Shown: one piece after another, positions 18,252-27,096 of the stretch
Layout of the letters: every line of letters begins with the position of its first letter
How positions within the stretch are numbered: the first letter of the stretch is position 1
Source of the DNA: Devosia sp. ZB163
GTDB lineage: Bacteria > Pseudomonadota > Alphaproteobacteria > Rhizobiales > Devosiaceae
DNA length: 64,000 bases
Assembly (NCBI RefSeq): GCF_028613635.1
Contig: NZ_JAQRMY010000002.1
Span: forward strand, 682,001 to 746,000
Reading direction: 5' to 3'
Program-made: the position numbers and the translations under genes
The notes under the pieces: generated by a model
Seen by the model: the letters and a program-made list of their open reading frames with translations, nothing else
The model's database searches: none
Told to the model about the DNA's origin: nothing

Positions 18252-19745
18252 ATGCGTGCTGCCGGTCGTCTGGTGCGGTCTCTGTTCTTTTCGGGGCTGC
18301 TTGCGCTGCCGGTCGCGATCACACCCGCGTTGGCCCAGGGGCCGGCCTCCGTTGCTGGCCTCGCCGAAAAACTCTCCCCCGCGGTCGTCAATATCGGCAC
18401 GTCGCGCCGGGTGCCCGGTGGCAGCGGCGTTCCGTTCCCGGACCTGCCTGACGGCTCGCCGCTGCAGGAGTTCTTCGACGAACACAATCCCAATGACGGT
18501 CTCGGCGACGACCTGATGCAGGAGGCGCGCAGCCTCGGCTCGGGCTTCATCATCAGCGCCGACGGCACCGTCGTGACCAACAACCACGTCATCGATGGCG
18601 CCGAGGAGATCGAGGTCTACCTGACCGACGGCACACGGCTGCCCGCCAAGATCATCGGCAAGGACGACAAGACCGACCTTGCGGTACTCAAGGTCGACGC
18701 CGGCCGTGAGCTCCCCTTCGTCGAGTTCGGCGACAGCGACACGGCCGTGGTCGGCGACTGGGTCATGGCCATCGGCAACCCGTTCGGGCTCGGCGGCTCG
18801 GTGACGATCGGCATCGTCTCGGCCCGCAACCGCGACATCCAGTCGGGTCCCTACGACCAGTTCATCCAGACTGACGCGGCCATCAACCAGGGCAATTCCG
18901 GCGGCCCGCTGTTCGACATGAACGGCGACGTCATCGGCATCAACACCGCCATCATCGCGCGCGGCGGCTCGTCGCTGGGCATCGGCTTCGCCGTGCCGGG
19001 GAATCTCGCCGCCCCCGTCATCAGGCAGCTTGCCGAGTTCGGCGAGACCCGGCGCGGCTGGCTCGGCGTCGGCATCCAGGAAGTGAGCGACGACATCGCC
19101 TCGAGCCTCGGGCTGGCCAACACGGCCGGCGCGCTGGTCATCGACGTCACCAAGGGCGGCCCGTCCGAGGGCAAGGTCTCCGAGGGCGACATCATCCTCG
19201 AGTTCGACGGCAAGCCCATCGCCCGCATGCGCGACCTGCCGCGTGTCGTGGCCGAGACCGAGGTCGGCAAGGCCGTCCCGGTGAAGATCCTGCGCAACGG
19301 CGCCGAGCAGACCCTCGACATCACTCTGGGGCGGCTGGAGCTGGGCGAGCAGCTCATCGCCAGCACCAGCACGCCTCCGGCGGCGCCCGAGCCTGCTCCG
19401 GCTCCCGAGGAAACTGTCGCCGAGGAAGAAGTCGCGCCGCTGGGCCTGCCCGACATCGTCGGCTTCGACGTCGCCGCGCTGGACGAAGCCAGCCGCTCCA
19501 CCTACGGCATCGCGCCCGAGGAGAAGGGCATCGTCGTCACAACCGTGAAGCGCGGCAGCGATGCCGACATCAAGGGCTTCATCCCGGGCCTGATCGTCAA
19601 CGAGGTGAACCAGAACCGGGTTGCCACGGTCGACGAGCTCAACGCCATGGTCGGGCAGGCCAAGGAGGCCGGCCGCCCGGCGGTGCTGTTCAAGGTCACC
19701 GACCCCACCGGCACCAGCCGCTTCATCGCCGTGCGGCTGGGCTAA
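18252..19745 (+). CDS. degP: Do family periplasmic serine protease/chaperone
   Basis: The 497-residue protein has a signal peptide ending ALA-Q near residue 29, a trypsin-like domain with catalytic His112 (TNNHVI), Asp142 (KTDLAVL) and Ser216 (GNSGGPL), and two PDZ domains (about 285-375 and 410-490) joined by a Pro/Glu-rich linker. It degrades or refolds damaged envelope proteins. I took the ATG at 18252 because it gives a clean signal peptide and follows a GGGAGAAG site. A longer frame from 18165 would add an arginine-rich stretch. It ends the hflKC-DUF2065 operon and overlaps the convergent GNAT gene by four bases. Confidence 0.94.
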   Translation: MRAAGRLVRSLFFSGLLALPVAITPALAQGPASVAGLAEKLSPAVVNIGTSRRVPGGSGVPFPDLPDGSPLQEFFDEHNPNDGLGDDLMQEARSLGSGFIISADGTVVTNNHVIDGAEEIEVYLTDGTRLPAKIIGKDDKTDLAVLKVDAGRELPFVEFGDSDTAVVGDWVMAIGNPFGLGGSVTIGIVSARNRDIQSGPYDQFIQTDAAINQGNSGGPLFDMNGDVIGINTAIIARGGSSLGIGFAVPGNLAAPVIRQLAEFGETRRGWLGVGIQEVSDDIASSLGLANTAGALVIDVTKGGPSEGKVSEGDIILEFDGKPIARMRDLPRVVAETEVGKAVPVKILRNGAEQTLDITLGRLELGEQLIASTSTPPAAPEPAPAPEETVAEEEVAPLGLPDIVGFDVAALDEASRSTYGIAPEEKGIVVTTVKRGSDADIKGFIPGLIVNEVNQNRVATVDELNAMVGQAKEAGRPAVLFKVTDPTGTSRFIAVRLG

Positions 19746-20290
19746 ACCGGCCTCGTGATCCGGTAGACCACGTGTGACCGCAGCGGGTGCCCCTGCGCCA
19801 GCCGCGGGTGCTCGAAGTCTGCGTCCGGGTCGCGGACCATCCCGATCTTTTCCATCACCCGCTGGCTCGGCACATTGCCCCGGAAGGTGAAGGCGACGAT
19901 CTCGTCGAGGCCGAGGGTCCCGAACCCATAATCGAGCCAGGCCAGCGCGCCCTCCGGCGCCAGGCCCTGGCCCCAGAACGCCTTGTCGAACTGCCAGCCG
20001 ATCTCGACCGCCGGGTTGCCGCGGATGGCGGCGCGTGTCTCGTCAGGGATGTAGCCGAGCCCGATAAGGCCGACGAACTGCCCCGTCGCCTTGACCTCGG
20101 CCGCGCCGAAGTGAAACCCGACCTCCGCGGTCTTCTGCATCGCAAAGTCGAGCTGGGCGCCCGCCTGCTCGGGCGTCAGCACCGAGGGGTAGAATCGCCG
20201 CACCTCGGGGTCGCCGAGGACGGCGGCGAGCGGCGCCCGGTCGCGCTCTTGCCACGGCCTCAGGATCAGTCGCTCCGTCTCGAGCCTCAC
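19742..20290 (-). CDS. GNAT N-acetyltransferase, RimJ/RimL-like
   Basis: The 182-residue protein opens with LETERLILRPWQERDRAPLAAVLGDPEV, the standard start of the RimJ/RimL-like GNAT subgroup. It ends with the QRVMEKIGMVRDPDADFEHP segment. The family acetylates protein N-termini or small amines; the substrate is unknown. Its ATG overlaps the serB stop by four bases, so the two are translationally coupled. The 3' end overlaps the degP stop on the other strand by four bases. Confidence 0.87.
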   Translation of the reverse strand: MRLETERLILRPWQERDRAPLAAVLGDPEVRRFYPSVLTPEQAGAQLDFAMQKTAEVGFHFGAAEVKATGQFVGLIGLGYIPDETRAAIRGNPAVEIGWQFDKAFWGQGLAPEGALAWLDYGFGTLGLDEIVAFTFRGNVPSQRVMEKIGMVRDPDADFEHPRLAQGHPLRSHVVYRITRPV

Positions 20291-21159
20291 CTGACGATGT
20301 CCTCTTCCTCAAAGCCCTGCAGATAGAGCAGGGCGGTGAGGTCGCCGTGGTCGATGCGGATGCCGGCCTGGGCTGCAACATGCGGCTTGGCGTGCAGCGC
20401 CACGCCGAAGCCCGCCGCCTTGATCATGTCGAGGTCGTTGGCCCCGTCGCCGACAGCCAGGGTCGCGCTCAGCGGCAGGTTGCGCTCGGCAGCGAGTTCC
20501 TCGAGGCGCCGGAGCTTGGTCGTCTTGTCGACGATCGGGCTCGCCACCGTGCCGGCCAGCGTGTCGCCGTCGAACTCGAGCACGTTGGCGATGGCCTCGT
20601 CGAAGCCGATGCGCTTGGCGAAATAGTCGGCGAACAGCGTGAAGCCGCCCGAGACGAGCGACGTGTAGGCGCCATACGCCTTCATCGTGTGGATCAGGGC
20701 CCGCCCGCCCGGCGCCAGCGTGATCCGCTCGCGCCGGATTTCCTCGATGACGCGGCGCTCGAGCCCCTTGATCAGCCCGACGCGGGTGCGCAGCGCCTGC
20801 TCGAAATCGAGCTCGCCATTCATGGCCCGCTCGGTGATCTCGGCGACCTTGTCCTTGATGCCGACGGCGTCCGCCAGCTCGTCGATGCACTCCTGCTCGA
20901 TCATGGTCGAGTCCATGTCGGCGACGAGCACCTGCTTGCGCCGGCCGGATTCGGGGACCAGCGCGACGTCGACCGCACGGCTGCCGATCACGCTGCGCGC
21001 CGTCTCCACCGGGTCGGCGGACCCGGGCGAATGGATCTCGCAGGCGATGCGCTGGTGCAGCCAGTTGATCTCGCCCTTGGTCTCATGCTGGATCGCCGCC
21101 ACCAGTTTCGAGTCAAGCGCGGGGTCGGCCGGGTTGGCGATGAGGCAGAGAACTGTCAT
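20287..21159 (-). CDS. serB: Phosphoserine phosphatase SerB
   Basis: The 290-residue enzyme removes phosphate from phosphoserine in the last step of serine synthesis. The HAD motif DMDSTMIEQE places the nucleophile Asp81 and acid/base Asp83. Later motifs are SGGFTLFADYF and AVGDGANDLDMIKAAGFGVA. The first 70 residues form the regulatory-type N-terminal domain common in SerB. I chose the ATG at 21159 (MTVLCLIANP); a longer in-frame extension lacks similarity to the family. It diverges from miaA with only 26 bases between start codons. Confidence 0.94.
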   Translation of the reverse strand: MTVLCLIANPADPALDSKLVAAIQHETKGEINWLHQRIACEIHSPGSADPVETARSVIGSRAVDVALVPESGRRKQVLVADMDSTMIEQECIDELADAVGIKDKVAEITERAMNGELDFEQALRTRVGLIKGLERRVIEEIRRERITLAPGGRALIHTMKAYGAYTSLVSGGFTLFADYFAKRIGFDEAIANVLEFDGDTLAGTVASPIVDKTTKLRRLEELAAERNLPLSATLAVGDGANDLDMIKAAGFGVALHAKPHVAAQAGIRIDHGDLTALLYLQGFEEEDIVR

Positions 21160-21185
21160 TGGAAGCTTCCGAGAGGCCTGAGAAG

Positions 21186-22067
21186 ATGGGCAAAAGCCCG
21201 GAAAAGCGAGCGGTGTTGATAGCGGGTCCAACCGCCAGCGGCAAGTCGGCGCTGGCGGTCGAGATAGCTCGCGCGCAGGGCGGGGTGATCGTCAACACCG
21301 ATGCCCTGCAGGTCTATGACGTGCTGCGGCTGCTTACCGCCCGCCCGTCCGAGATCGAGATGGTCGGGATACCGCATCGTCTCTACGGCTCGGTGCATCC
21401 GTCGGTGCGTTTTTCGACCGGCGAGTGGGCCCGCGCCGCCGAGGCCGTCATCGCCGGGGAAGGGAATCGGCCCCTGATCTTCGTCGGCGGCACCGGCCTC
21501 TACTTCGACGTGCTGACAACGGGCTTCGCCGACGTGCCCGAGGTGCCGCCCGAAGCTGTCGCGGCCGCCGAAGCCGAGGTCGCCGGCCTCGATCGCGAGG
21601 CGCGCGGACGGCTCATCGCCGCGCGCGACCCGCTGATCGCGGCCCGCCTCAAGGCGCCCGATCCGCAGCGGGTGATCCGCGCGCTGGCCGTCCTCAACGC
21701 CACCGGCAGGTCGCTCGCGGCGTTCCAGGACGCAACCCACAGCCCGCTGCTCGAGAACTTTGCCGTCGAACGCATGGTGCTCAACCCCGATCGCGAGGTG
21801 CTGCGCCAGCGCATCGCCCGGCGCTTCGAGGCGATGTTCGCGAGTGGTGCTGTCGAGGAGGTCGAGGCGCTTCTGGCGCTCGACCTGGACCCTTCGCTGC
21901 CGGCCATGAAGGCCATCGGCGTTCCCGAGATCACGGCCATGCTGCGCGGCGAACTCGAGGAGGGCGACGCGATCGAGCGCGCCGTCATCGCTACCCGCCA
22001 GTACGCCAAGCGGCAGCGGACCTGGTTCCGCAATCGCATGGCCGATTGGAACTGGATCGTCCCCTAG
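21186..22067 (+). CDS. miaA: tRNA dimethylallyltransferase MiaA
   Basis: The 293-residue enzyme adds a dimethylallyl group to A37 of tRNAs that read codons starting with U. The P-loop GPTASGKS (residues 14-21), NTDALQVYDVLRLLTARPS and the VGGTGLYFDVLTTG segment are diagnostic. The C-terminal KRQRTWFRNRM is also typical. The start was set to the ATG at 21186, preceded by GAGAAG; a TTG at 21159 would overlap the serB start. Confidence 0.95.
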   Translation: MGKSPEKRAVLIAGPTASGKSALAVEIARAQGGVIVNTDALQVYDVLRLLTARPSEIEMVGIPHRLYGSVHPSVRFSTGEWARAAEAVIAGEGNRPLIFVGGTGLYFDVLTTGFADVPEVPPEAVAAAEAEVAGLDREARGRLIAARDPLIAARLKAPDPQRVIRALAVLNATGRSLAAFQDATHSPLLENFAVERMVLNPDREVLRQRIARRFEAMFASGAVEEVEALLALDLDPSLPAMKAIGVPEITAMLRGELEEGDAIERAVIATRQYAKRQRTWFRNRMADWNWIVP

Positions 22068-22074
22068 GCCGGCG

Positions 22075-23499
22075 TCATGGCCTTTGTCCGGCGATGATCT
22101 TCATCAGGCCGAAGCGTTCCCGCAGCGCGAACCGTCCGACGAGGAGTATCGCCACGAAGGCAAGTCCCGTCGCCAGTCCGAGCCAGACGCCGATCCCCCT
22201 CAGTTCGAAGACGAAGCCGAGAAGGTAAGCCGTCGGCAAGCCCACGAACCAGTACCCGAAGATGGCGAGCAGCATCGGCGTACGCGTGTCCGACAGTCCG
22301 CGCAGCGAGTGCGCCGCCACGACCTGGGCGCCGTCGACCAGCTGGAAGATGCCTGCAATGCCCAGGTAGGTCGCAGCCAGCATCAGGGCGGTGGCATTGC
22401 TCGGATCGCTCGGGTCAAGGAAGATGGTGACGAGCAGGTGCGGCGCGACGAGGAAGAGCGTCGCCGTCAGCGCCATGAAGCCGACACCCAGGATGATCGC
22501 CATCCAGCCGGCGACCCGGACGCCCTCGACATCCCCGCGGCCGGCTGCGAGGCCGACGCGAACCGTCGCCGCCATGCCGAGCCCGAGCGGCACCATGAAC
22601 GCCATGGACGCAAGCTGCAGCGCCACGGCATGCGCCGCGACCTCGTTCGTCCCCAGCCGCCCCATCAGGATGGCGGCGACCGAGAACAGTCCGACTTCTG
22701 CCGCGACGGTGAGGCCGATCGGCAGGCCGACACGCAGGATCTCCCGGAAGTGCCCCCAGTCGGGCTTGAAGAACCGCGCCATGACGTGGAAGCGCTTGAA
22801 CTTGCGGTGGGTCAGCACATAGCCGAGCAGGGCGGCGAACATGAACACGTTCACCAGGCCCGTGGCGATGGCGGCGCCGCGCAGTTCGAGGCGCGGCAGG
22901 CCGAAATGCCCGAAGATCAGGACATAGGCGAGGATGGCGTTGAGGATCACGCCCATGACGGTGACGGCGAGGATGATCCTCGTCGAGTCGTGGGCGGACA
23001 GGAACGAGCGCAGCACCATGATGCCGAGTATCGGATAGAGCATCCAGAAGCCGGCCTGCATGTAGGACTCGGCGAGCGCCGTGACCTCGGGGTCCTGGCC
23101 CAGGGCGAGATAGATCGGCCGGATACTGAGGACTATCGGCACGAGCAGGGTCGCGATGAGGATAGCCACCCAGAAGCCCTGCCGCACGATGCGGCGCACG
23201 GCCTTCACGTCGCCGCGGCCACGGGCCTGCGCGACGAGCGGCGCGACCGCTCCGACAATGCCGATGCCGGTCAGCTGGAACGGCATGAGGAAGGCGCCGG
23301 CCAGCGTGCCGGCCGCCAGATACTTCGGTCCGATCCAGCCCATCAGCACCACGTCGGTGGTGAAAAGCAGGTTCTGCGCCAGCTGCGCGATGATCAGCGG
23401 CCACGCCAAGGCGAGGCTTGAACGGAATTCACCGGCCCAGGTGTGCGTAGAAGCGGAACTGTCGACGCCCTTCTCCGGCGTCGCCAAAGTCTTGTCCAT
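22075..23499 (-). CDS. MATE family efflux transporter
   Basis: The 474-residue membrane protein has about twelve helices and the NorM-type MATE pattern: LAWPLIIAQLAQNLLFTTDVVLMGWIG near the N-terminus and a second half starting GLPIGLTVAAEVGLFSVAAILMG. It would expel cationic drugs or metabolites in exchange for Na+ or H+. The ATG at 23499 follows an AGGA site; a longer frame from 23610 would add a non-conserved tail that overlaps the region before the lipoprotein gene. Its stop is seven bases beyond the convergent miaA stop. Confidence 0.9.
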   Translation of the reverse strand: MDKTLATPEKGVDSSASTHTWAGEFRSSLALAWPLIIAQLAQNLLFTTDVVLMGWIGPKYLAAGTLAGAFLMPFQLTGIGIVGAVAPLVAQARGRGDVKAVRRIVRQGFWVAILIATLLVPIVLSIRPIYLALGQDPEVTALAESYMQAGFWMLYPILGIMVLRSFLSAHDSTRIILAVTVMGVILNAILAYVLIFGHFGLPRLELRGAAIATGLVNVFMFAALLGYVLTHRKFKRFHVMARFFKPDWGHFREILRVGLPIGLTVAAEVGLFSVAAILMGRLGTNEVAAHAVALQLASMAFMVPLGLGMAATVRVGLAAGRGDVEGVRVAGWMAIILGVGFMALTATLFLVAPHLLVTIFLDPSDPSNATALMLAATYLGIAGIFQLVDGAQVVAAHSLRGLSDTRTPMLLAIFGYWFVGLPTAYLLGFVFELRGIGVWLGLATGLAFVAILLVGRFALRERFGLMKIIAGQRP

Positions 23500-23627
23500 T
23501 TCGGAGATCCTAATCGTGGCCGGAGCCATAGCCCAATCGGCGAGGAGCCTCAAGCCATTGGAACCAATCGGCTTCGACCGCATTAACGCAACGGGCTCGT
23601 GTACCAACAACTCCCGGAGGGTTCTTC

Positions 23628-23900
23628 ATGCGTAAATTTCTATCTGTGGCGGTGGTGCTGACGGCGACGATGACGCTCGCTGCCTGTACCACCACCGAAC
23701 GTACGGCGAGCGCAGGCGCCGTGACCGGTGCAGTGCTCGGCGGCGTGACGACTGGCACTGTCGGCGGCGCGCTTGCTGGCGCGGCCATCGGCGGCGTGAC
23801 TGGAGCGGTGGCTGGTCAGCTTCTCGGCCGCTATCGCGACGACCCGACCCGCTGCGTCTACGAAGACCGCTACGGTCGCCGCTACGTCGACGTGTGCTGA
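23628..23900 (+). CDS. Glycine-zipper lipoprotein (90 aa)
   Basis: The 90-residue protein has a lipoprotein signal with lipobox LAAC (Cys20). A glycine-zipper segment follows (AGAVTGAVLGGVTTGTVGGA and on to about residue 65). A short C-terminal domain (DDPTRCVYEDRYGRRYVDVC) has two cysteines that could pair. It is predicted to be anchored in the outer membrane. Small glycine-zipper lipoproteins of this kind are often stress-induced, but the function is unknown. An ACTCCCGGAGG site precedes the ATG, and a strong terminator follows the stop. Confidence 0.85.
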   Translation: MRKFLSVAVVLTATMTLAACTTTERTASAGAVTGAVLGGVTTGTVGGALAGAAIGGVTGAVAGQLLGRYRDDPTRCVYEDRYGRRYVDVC

Positions 23901-23920
23901 ACCTGTTCAGCGAATGAACA

Positions 23921-23948
23921 AGGCCCGGTGATGCACCGGGCCTTTTTC
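23921..23948 (+). terminator. Rho-independent terminator after the lipoprotein gene
   Basis: A perfect 10-base-pair stem AGGCCCGGTG/CACCGGGCCT with a 3-base loop is followed by a run of T. On the other strand the stem lies just beyond the motB stop and may end that transcript as well. Confidence 0.9.
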
Positions 23949-23952
23949 TTGT

Positions 23953-24867
23953 CTAGGGCGCGAGGCCGGCCGGCACCGGCGGCGCCTCGTACTTGACCAC
24001 GATCTCCACGCGGCCATTGCCGGCGAGGTAGGGGTCGTTGGGGAACAGCGGGTCGGCCGCCGCTCGCCCCGAGACCGAGCTGAGCCGGTCGTCGGAGAGA
24101 CCGAACTCGCCGAGAATGGAGCGGACCGCGTTTGCCCGGTCGCTCGACAGTTCCCATGCGCCGTAGCGCGGATTGGGATAGGCGGCGCCCGCCGCCGTGT
24201 GCCCCGAAATCATCAGTGGCCGCGCCAGCTTCTGCAGGATCGGCGCCAGCGCTGCGATGGCCTTGCGCGTCGTCTCGTAGGGGTACTTCGATCCCTCGGG
24301 GAACATCGGCCGGCCTTCCTGGTCGATGATCTCGATGTTGAGACCTTCCTCGGTTTGTTCCACCAGCAGGCTGTCGGCGAGGGTGGTGAGGTCCGGATTG
24401 GCCTGCCAGGCCTGCCGGATGCTGGCCGCCGCGCTGTGGAAGTCCTTGTTGTACTTGGACTGCAGGCTGACCGTAGAGGCGAGCACCGCGTCCTGCTGGT
24501 TGCCTCCGGCCAGGTCGCTGCCGCCGCGTGCTTCTGCCTGCGGGCCCGCCTCGCTGCTCTCGGGGGCCGTGAGCGCATCCTTGCTGGCTTCGACACGAAT
24601 CTTGGCCCCGTCCTCGGAGAAGGCCTGTCCGCCCATCACGCCACCGGCGCCGCTCGGGCTCTCGCTCACGTTGGGCGGAGCGAAATAGTCGGCCAGCCCC
24701 TTCTTCTGCTCGGGCGTCGTCATGCTGATGAGCCAGAGCAGCAGGAAGAAGGCCATCATCGCCGTCACGAAGTCGGCATAGGCGATCTTCCAGGCGCCGC
24801 CATGGTGCGCATGGGCCGCCTTCTTGACCTTCTTGATGATGATGGGCTGAAGGTTGCCGTTGGCCAT
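23953..24867 (-). CDS. motB: Flagellar motor stator protein MotB
   Basis: The 304-residue protein has a basic N-terminus, one membrane helix with the proton-carrying aspartate in AYADFVTAMMAFFLLLWL (Asp near residue 32), and a C-terminal OmpA-like peptidoglycan-binding domain (RPLMISGHTAAGAAYPNPRYGAWELSSDRANAVR). With MotA it forms the ion channel that drives flagellar rotation. It starts ten bases after the motA stop, so the pair is one operon. Confidence 0.94.
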   Translation of the reverse strand: MANGNLQPIIIKKVKKAAHAHHGGAWKIAYADFVTAMMAFFLLLWLISMTTPEQKKGLADYFAPPNVSESPSGAGGVMGGQAFSEDGAKIRVEASKDALTAPESSEAGPQAEARGGSDLAGGNQQDAVLASTVSLQSKYNKDFHSAAASIRQAWQANPDLTTLADSLLVEQTEEGLNIEIIDQEGRPMFPEGSKYPYETTRKAIAALAPILQKLARPLMISGHTAAGAAYPNPRYGAWELSSDRANAVRSILGEFGLSDDRLSSVSGRAAADPLFPNDPYLAGNGRVEIVVKYEAPPVPAGLAP

Positions 24868-24877
24868 CGCGATGGTC

Positions 24878-25741
24878 CTAGGTCAGGGCAGGGAGGTTGG
24901 CGGTCGCTTCGTCGATCTCGGCGAAGCTCGGGCGCACCTCGCTCATCAGCGCCTTGCGGGCGAACTCGATGGCGATGGATGGCGCGTAGCCCGACATGTG
25001 GGCGAGCAGGCCGACCTTCATCGACAGGAAGTACTTGGACTCGGCCTCGAAGGTGTTCTTGAGCGACTGCGCCATCGGGCCGAAGAAGCCGTAGGCGACG
25101 AACACGCCGAGGAAGGTACCGACCAGCGCGCCGCCGATCATGTGGCCGAGCACCTCGGGCGGCTCGCTGATGGAGCCCATGGTCTTGATCACGCCCAGCA
25201 CGGCGGCAACGATGCCGAGTGCCGGCGTGCCGTCCGCCAGGGCCTGCACGGCGCTGACCAGCCGCTCGTTCTCCTGGTGGTGGGTCTCAAGTTCCTCGTC
25301 CATGAGCGATTCCATCTCGTGGACGACGTTGGTCCCCAGCGTCACCATGCGCAGGTAGTCGCACATGAACACCACCGCATGGTGGTTCTTCATGAAGGTC
25401 GGAAAGCGCTGGAACAGCGGGGAGTTTTCCGGGTCCTCGATATGCTGCTCGAGCGCGAGGACGCCCTTGGCCTGCACGAGCTTGAACAGGCTGAACTGCA
25501 GCCCCAGCAACTCGACATACGCTTCCTTGTTGTATCGGGGGCCGCGGAACAGGATGCCGAACAGGGATCCTGTCTGCTTGAGCACCGGCCCGGTGTTGCC
25601 GATGATGTAGGCGCCGAAGGCCGCGCCCAGGATGATGACCGCCTCGAAGGGCTGCCACAGCACCTCGAGGTGCCCACCCATGGCGACATAGCCGCCGAGT
25701 ACGCTGCCGAAGATGACAACAATGCCGATGATAAGCCGCAT
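24878..25741 (-). CDS. motA: Flagellar motor stator protein MotA
   Basis: The 287-residue inner-membrane protein has four hydrophobic segments and the cytoplasmic loop that pushes on FliG. Family features include GYVAMGGHLEVLWQPFEAVIILGAAFGAY near the N-terminus, ADGTPALGIVAAVLGVIKTM and GGALVGTFLGVFVAYGFFGP. It is the first gene of the motAB operon and lies about 28 kb from the main flagellar cluster in this window. Confidence 0.95.
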   Translation of the reverse strand: MRLIIGIVVIFGSVLGGYVAMGGHLEVLWQPFEAVIILGAAFGAYIIGNTGPVLKQTGSLFGILFRGPRYNKEAYVELLGLQFSLFKLVQAKGVLALEQHIEDPENSPLFQRFPTFMKNHHAVVFMCDYLRMVTLGTNVVHEMESLMDEELETHHQENERLVSAVQALADGTPALGIVAAVLGVIKTMGSISEPPEVLGHMIGGALVGTFLGVFVAYGFFGPMAQSLKNTFEAESKYFLSMKVGLLAHMSGYAPSIAIEFARKALMSEVRPSFAEIDEATANLPALT

Positions 25742-26095
25742 ACGCCCGAACCCGCGCCAATTCCCAAAAACAAGGACAAAGTCCTACAAAACCGGCGGTC
25801 GGTCCGTTCTGCGCGGTGTGACCTGGCTCCGGCGGCCCGTAGAAACTCAGCATTCTGCTGCGACCCGCCCGGCTTCGCCTCCTGCTCGGCCACTGGACTT
25901 GCGCTGCGGTCACCTTCCTATGCGCGCAGTTAAGGTTCGCCTAACCGCGGGTGCGTACGTCAGTCTATGTCGTGATGCTGGCGTGACCGCTTGCACAGAC
26001 TGGTCGTGCTGCATACCTGAACGAGACAGACGGCGCCTTCAGGCTGGACCCGGTCAGGCGCTCCAGCCCATACTCCCCCCAGACAGGAGGACCCC
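25742..26095. other. Divergent intergenic region between motA and the DegP-like gene
   Basis: The 354 bases contain no convincing gene. The left part should carry the motA promoter and leader. The right end has an AGGAGG site five bases before the ATG at 26096. I see no clear consensus promoter, operator or RNA structure. Confidence 0.6.
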
Positions 26096-27001
26096 ATGAC
26101 CTTCGATCCGATCCTGCCCTCCATCGTCACGCTGCGCGCGACCGTCCCCGACGATGCCTTCACCGCTGCAACCCTCGGCACCATTCGCGAAGGGAGCGGC
26201 GTCGTGATCCGCGAGAGCGGTCTGGTCCTGACCATCGGCTATCTCATCACCGAGGCCGAAGAGGTCTGGCTGGGCACCCATGACGGCCGCCAGGTGCCGG
26301 CCCATCCCGTCGCCTACGACCAGGAGACCGGCTTCGGCCTCGTCCAGGCCCTGATGCCGCTGGACCTGCCGGCGCTGGAGTTCGGCAAGTCGTCCGAGTC
26401 CGATCTCGGCGACTCCGTGGTCTTCGCCGACGGCCAGGGCAATTCCGTCCGCGCCACCATCGTCGCCAAGCAGGAATTCGCCGGCTACTGGGAATACCTG
26501 CTCGACGAGGCGATCTTCATCGCGCCGGCGCACCCGTCATGGGGTGGGGCGGGCCTGATCAGCGCCGACGGCAAGCTGCTCGGCATCGGCTCGCTGCGGC
26601 TGCAGATGTCGCGTAACGGCGACGTTGCCGATATCAACATGGCCGTGCCGATCGACCTGTTGCCGCCCATCCTCGACGACCTCCTCACCCGCGGCAGCGT
26701 CGACAAGCCGCCGCGCCCGTGGCTCGGGGTGTTCTCGGCCGAGAGCGATGGCGAGGTGGTGGTGATGAGCGTCGCCGACAACGGCCCGGCCGCCCGCGCC
26801 GGCCTGCGGCGCGGCGACATCATCTCCGATGTCCGCGACGGCGCGGTGGAGGGGCTCGCCGATTTCTACCGCAAGCTCTGGGAGATCGGGCCCGCCGGCG
26901 CCGAGGTGCCGATGCGCATCGTGCGCGATGGCCGCGAGAACTGGGTCCGCGTCAAGTCCGCCGACCGCAACACCTATCTCAGGAAGCCGATGATGCAATG
27001 A
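26096..27001 (+). CDS. Trypsin-like (S1C) protease homologue with PDZ domain and no catalytic triad
   Basis: The 301-residue protein has the DegP-type layout, with a trypsin-like fold (about 1-200) and one PDZ domain (about 205-300, starting PRPWLGVFSAESDGEVVVMSV). Aligned by eye with DegP, His is replaced by Tyr49 (TIGYLITEAEEV), Asp by Gly79 (QETGFGLV) and the nucleophile Ser by Trp149 (HPSWGGAG). It also lacks a signal peptide, so it should be cytoplasmic. It is probably a binding or scaffold protein rather than a protease. Neighbours give no clear clue. Confidence 0.82.
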   Translation: MTFDPILPSIVTLRATVPDDAFTAATLGTIREGSGVVIRESGLVLTIGYLITEAEEVWLGTHDGRQVPAHPVAYDQETGFGLVQALMPLDLPALEFGKSSESDLGDSVVFADGQGNSVRATIVAKQEFAGYWEYLLDEAIFIAPAHPSWGGAGLISADGKLLGIGSLRLQMSRNGDVADINMAVPIDLLPPILDDLLTRGSVDKPPRPWLGVFSAESDGEVVVMSVADNGPAARAGLRRGDIISDVRDGAVEGLADFYRKLWEIGPAGAEVPMRIVRDGRENWVRVKSADRNTYLRKPMMQ

Positions 27002-27096
27002 GGCGCAGGGCGGCTTGACGGCTGCCGACGAGTCCCTGCACGGTTCGCCATGCCCTTGACGATGCATGAGAACACCCGCCTGGGCCGGAGAAGACC

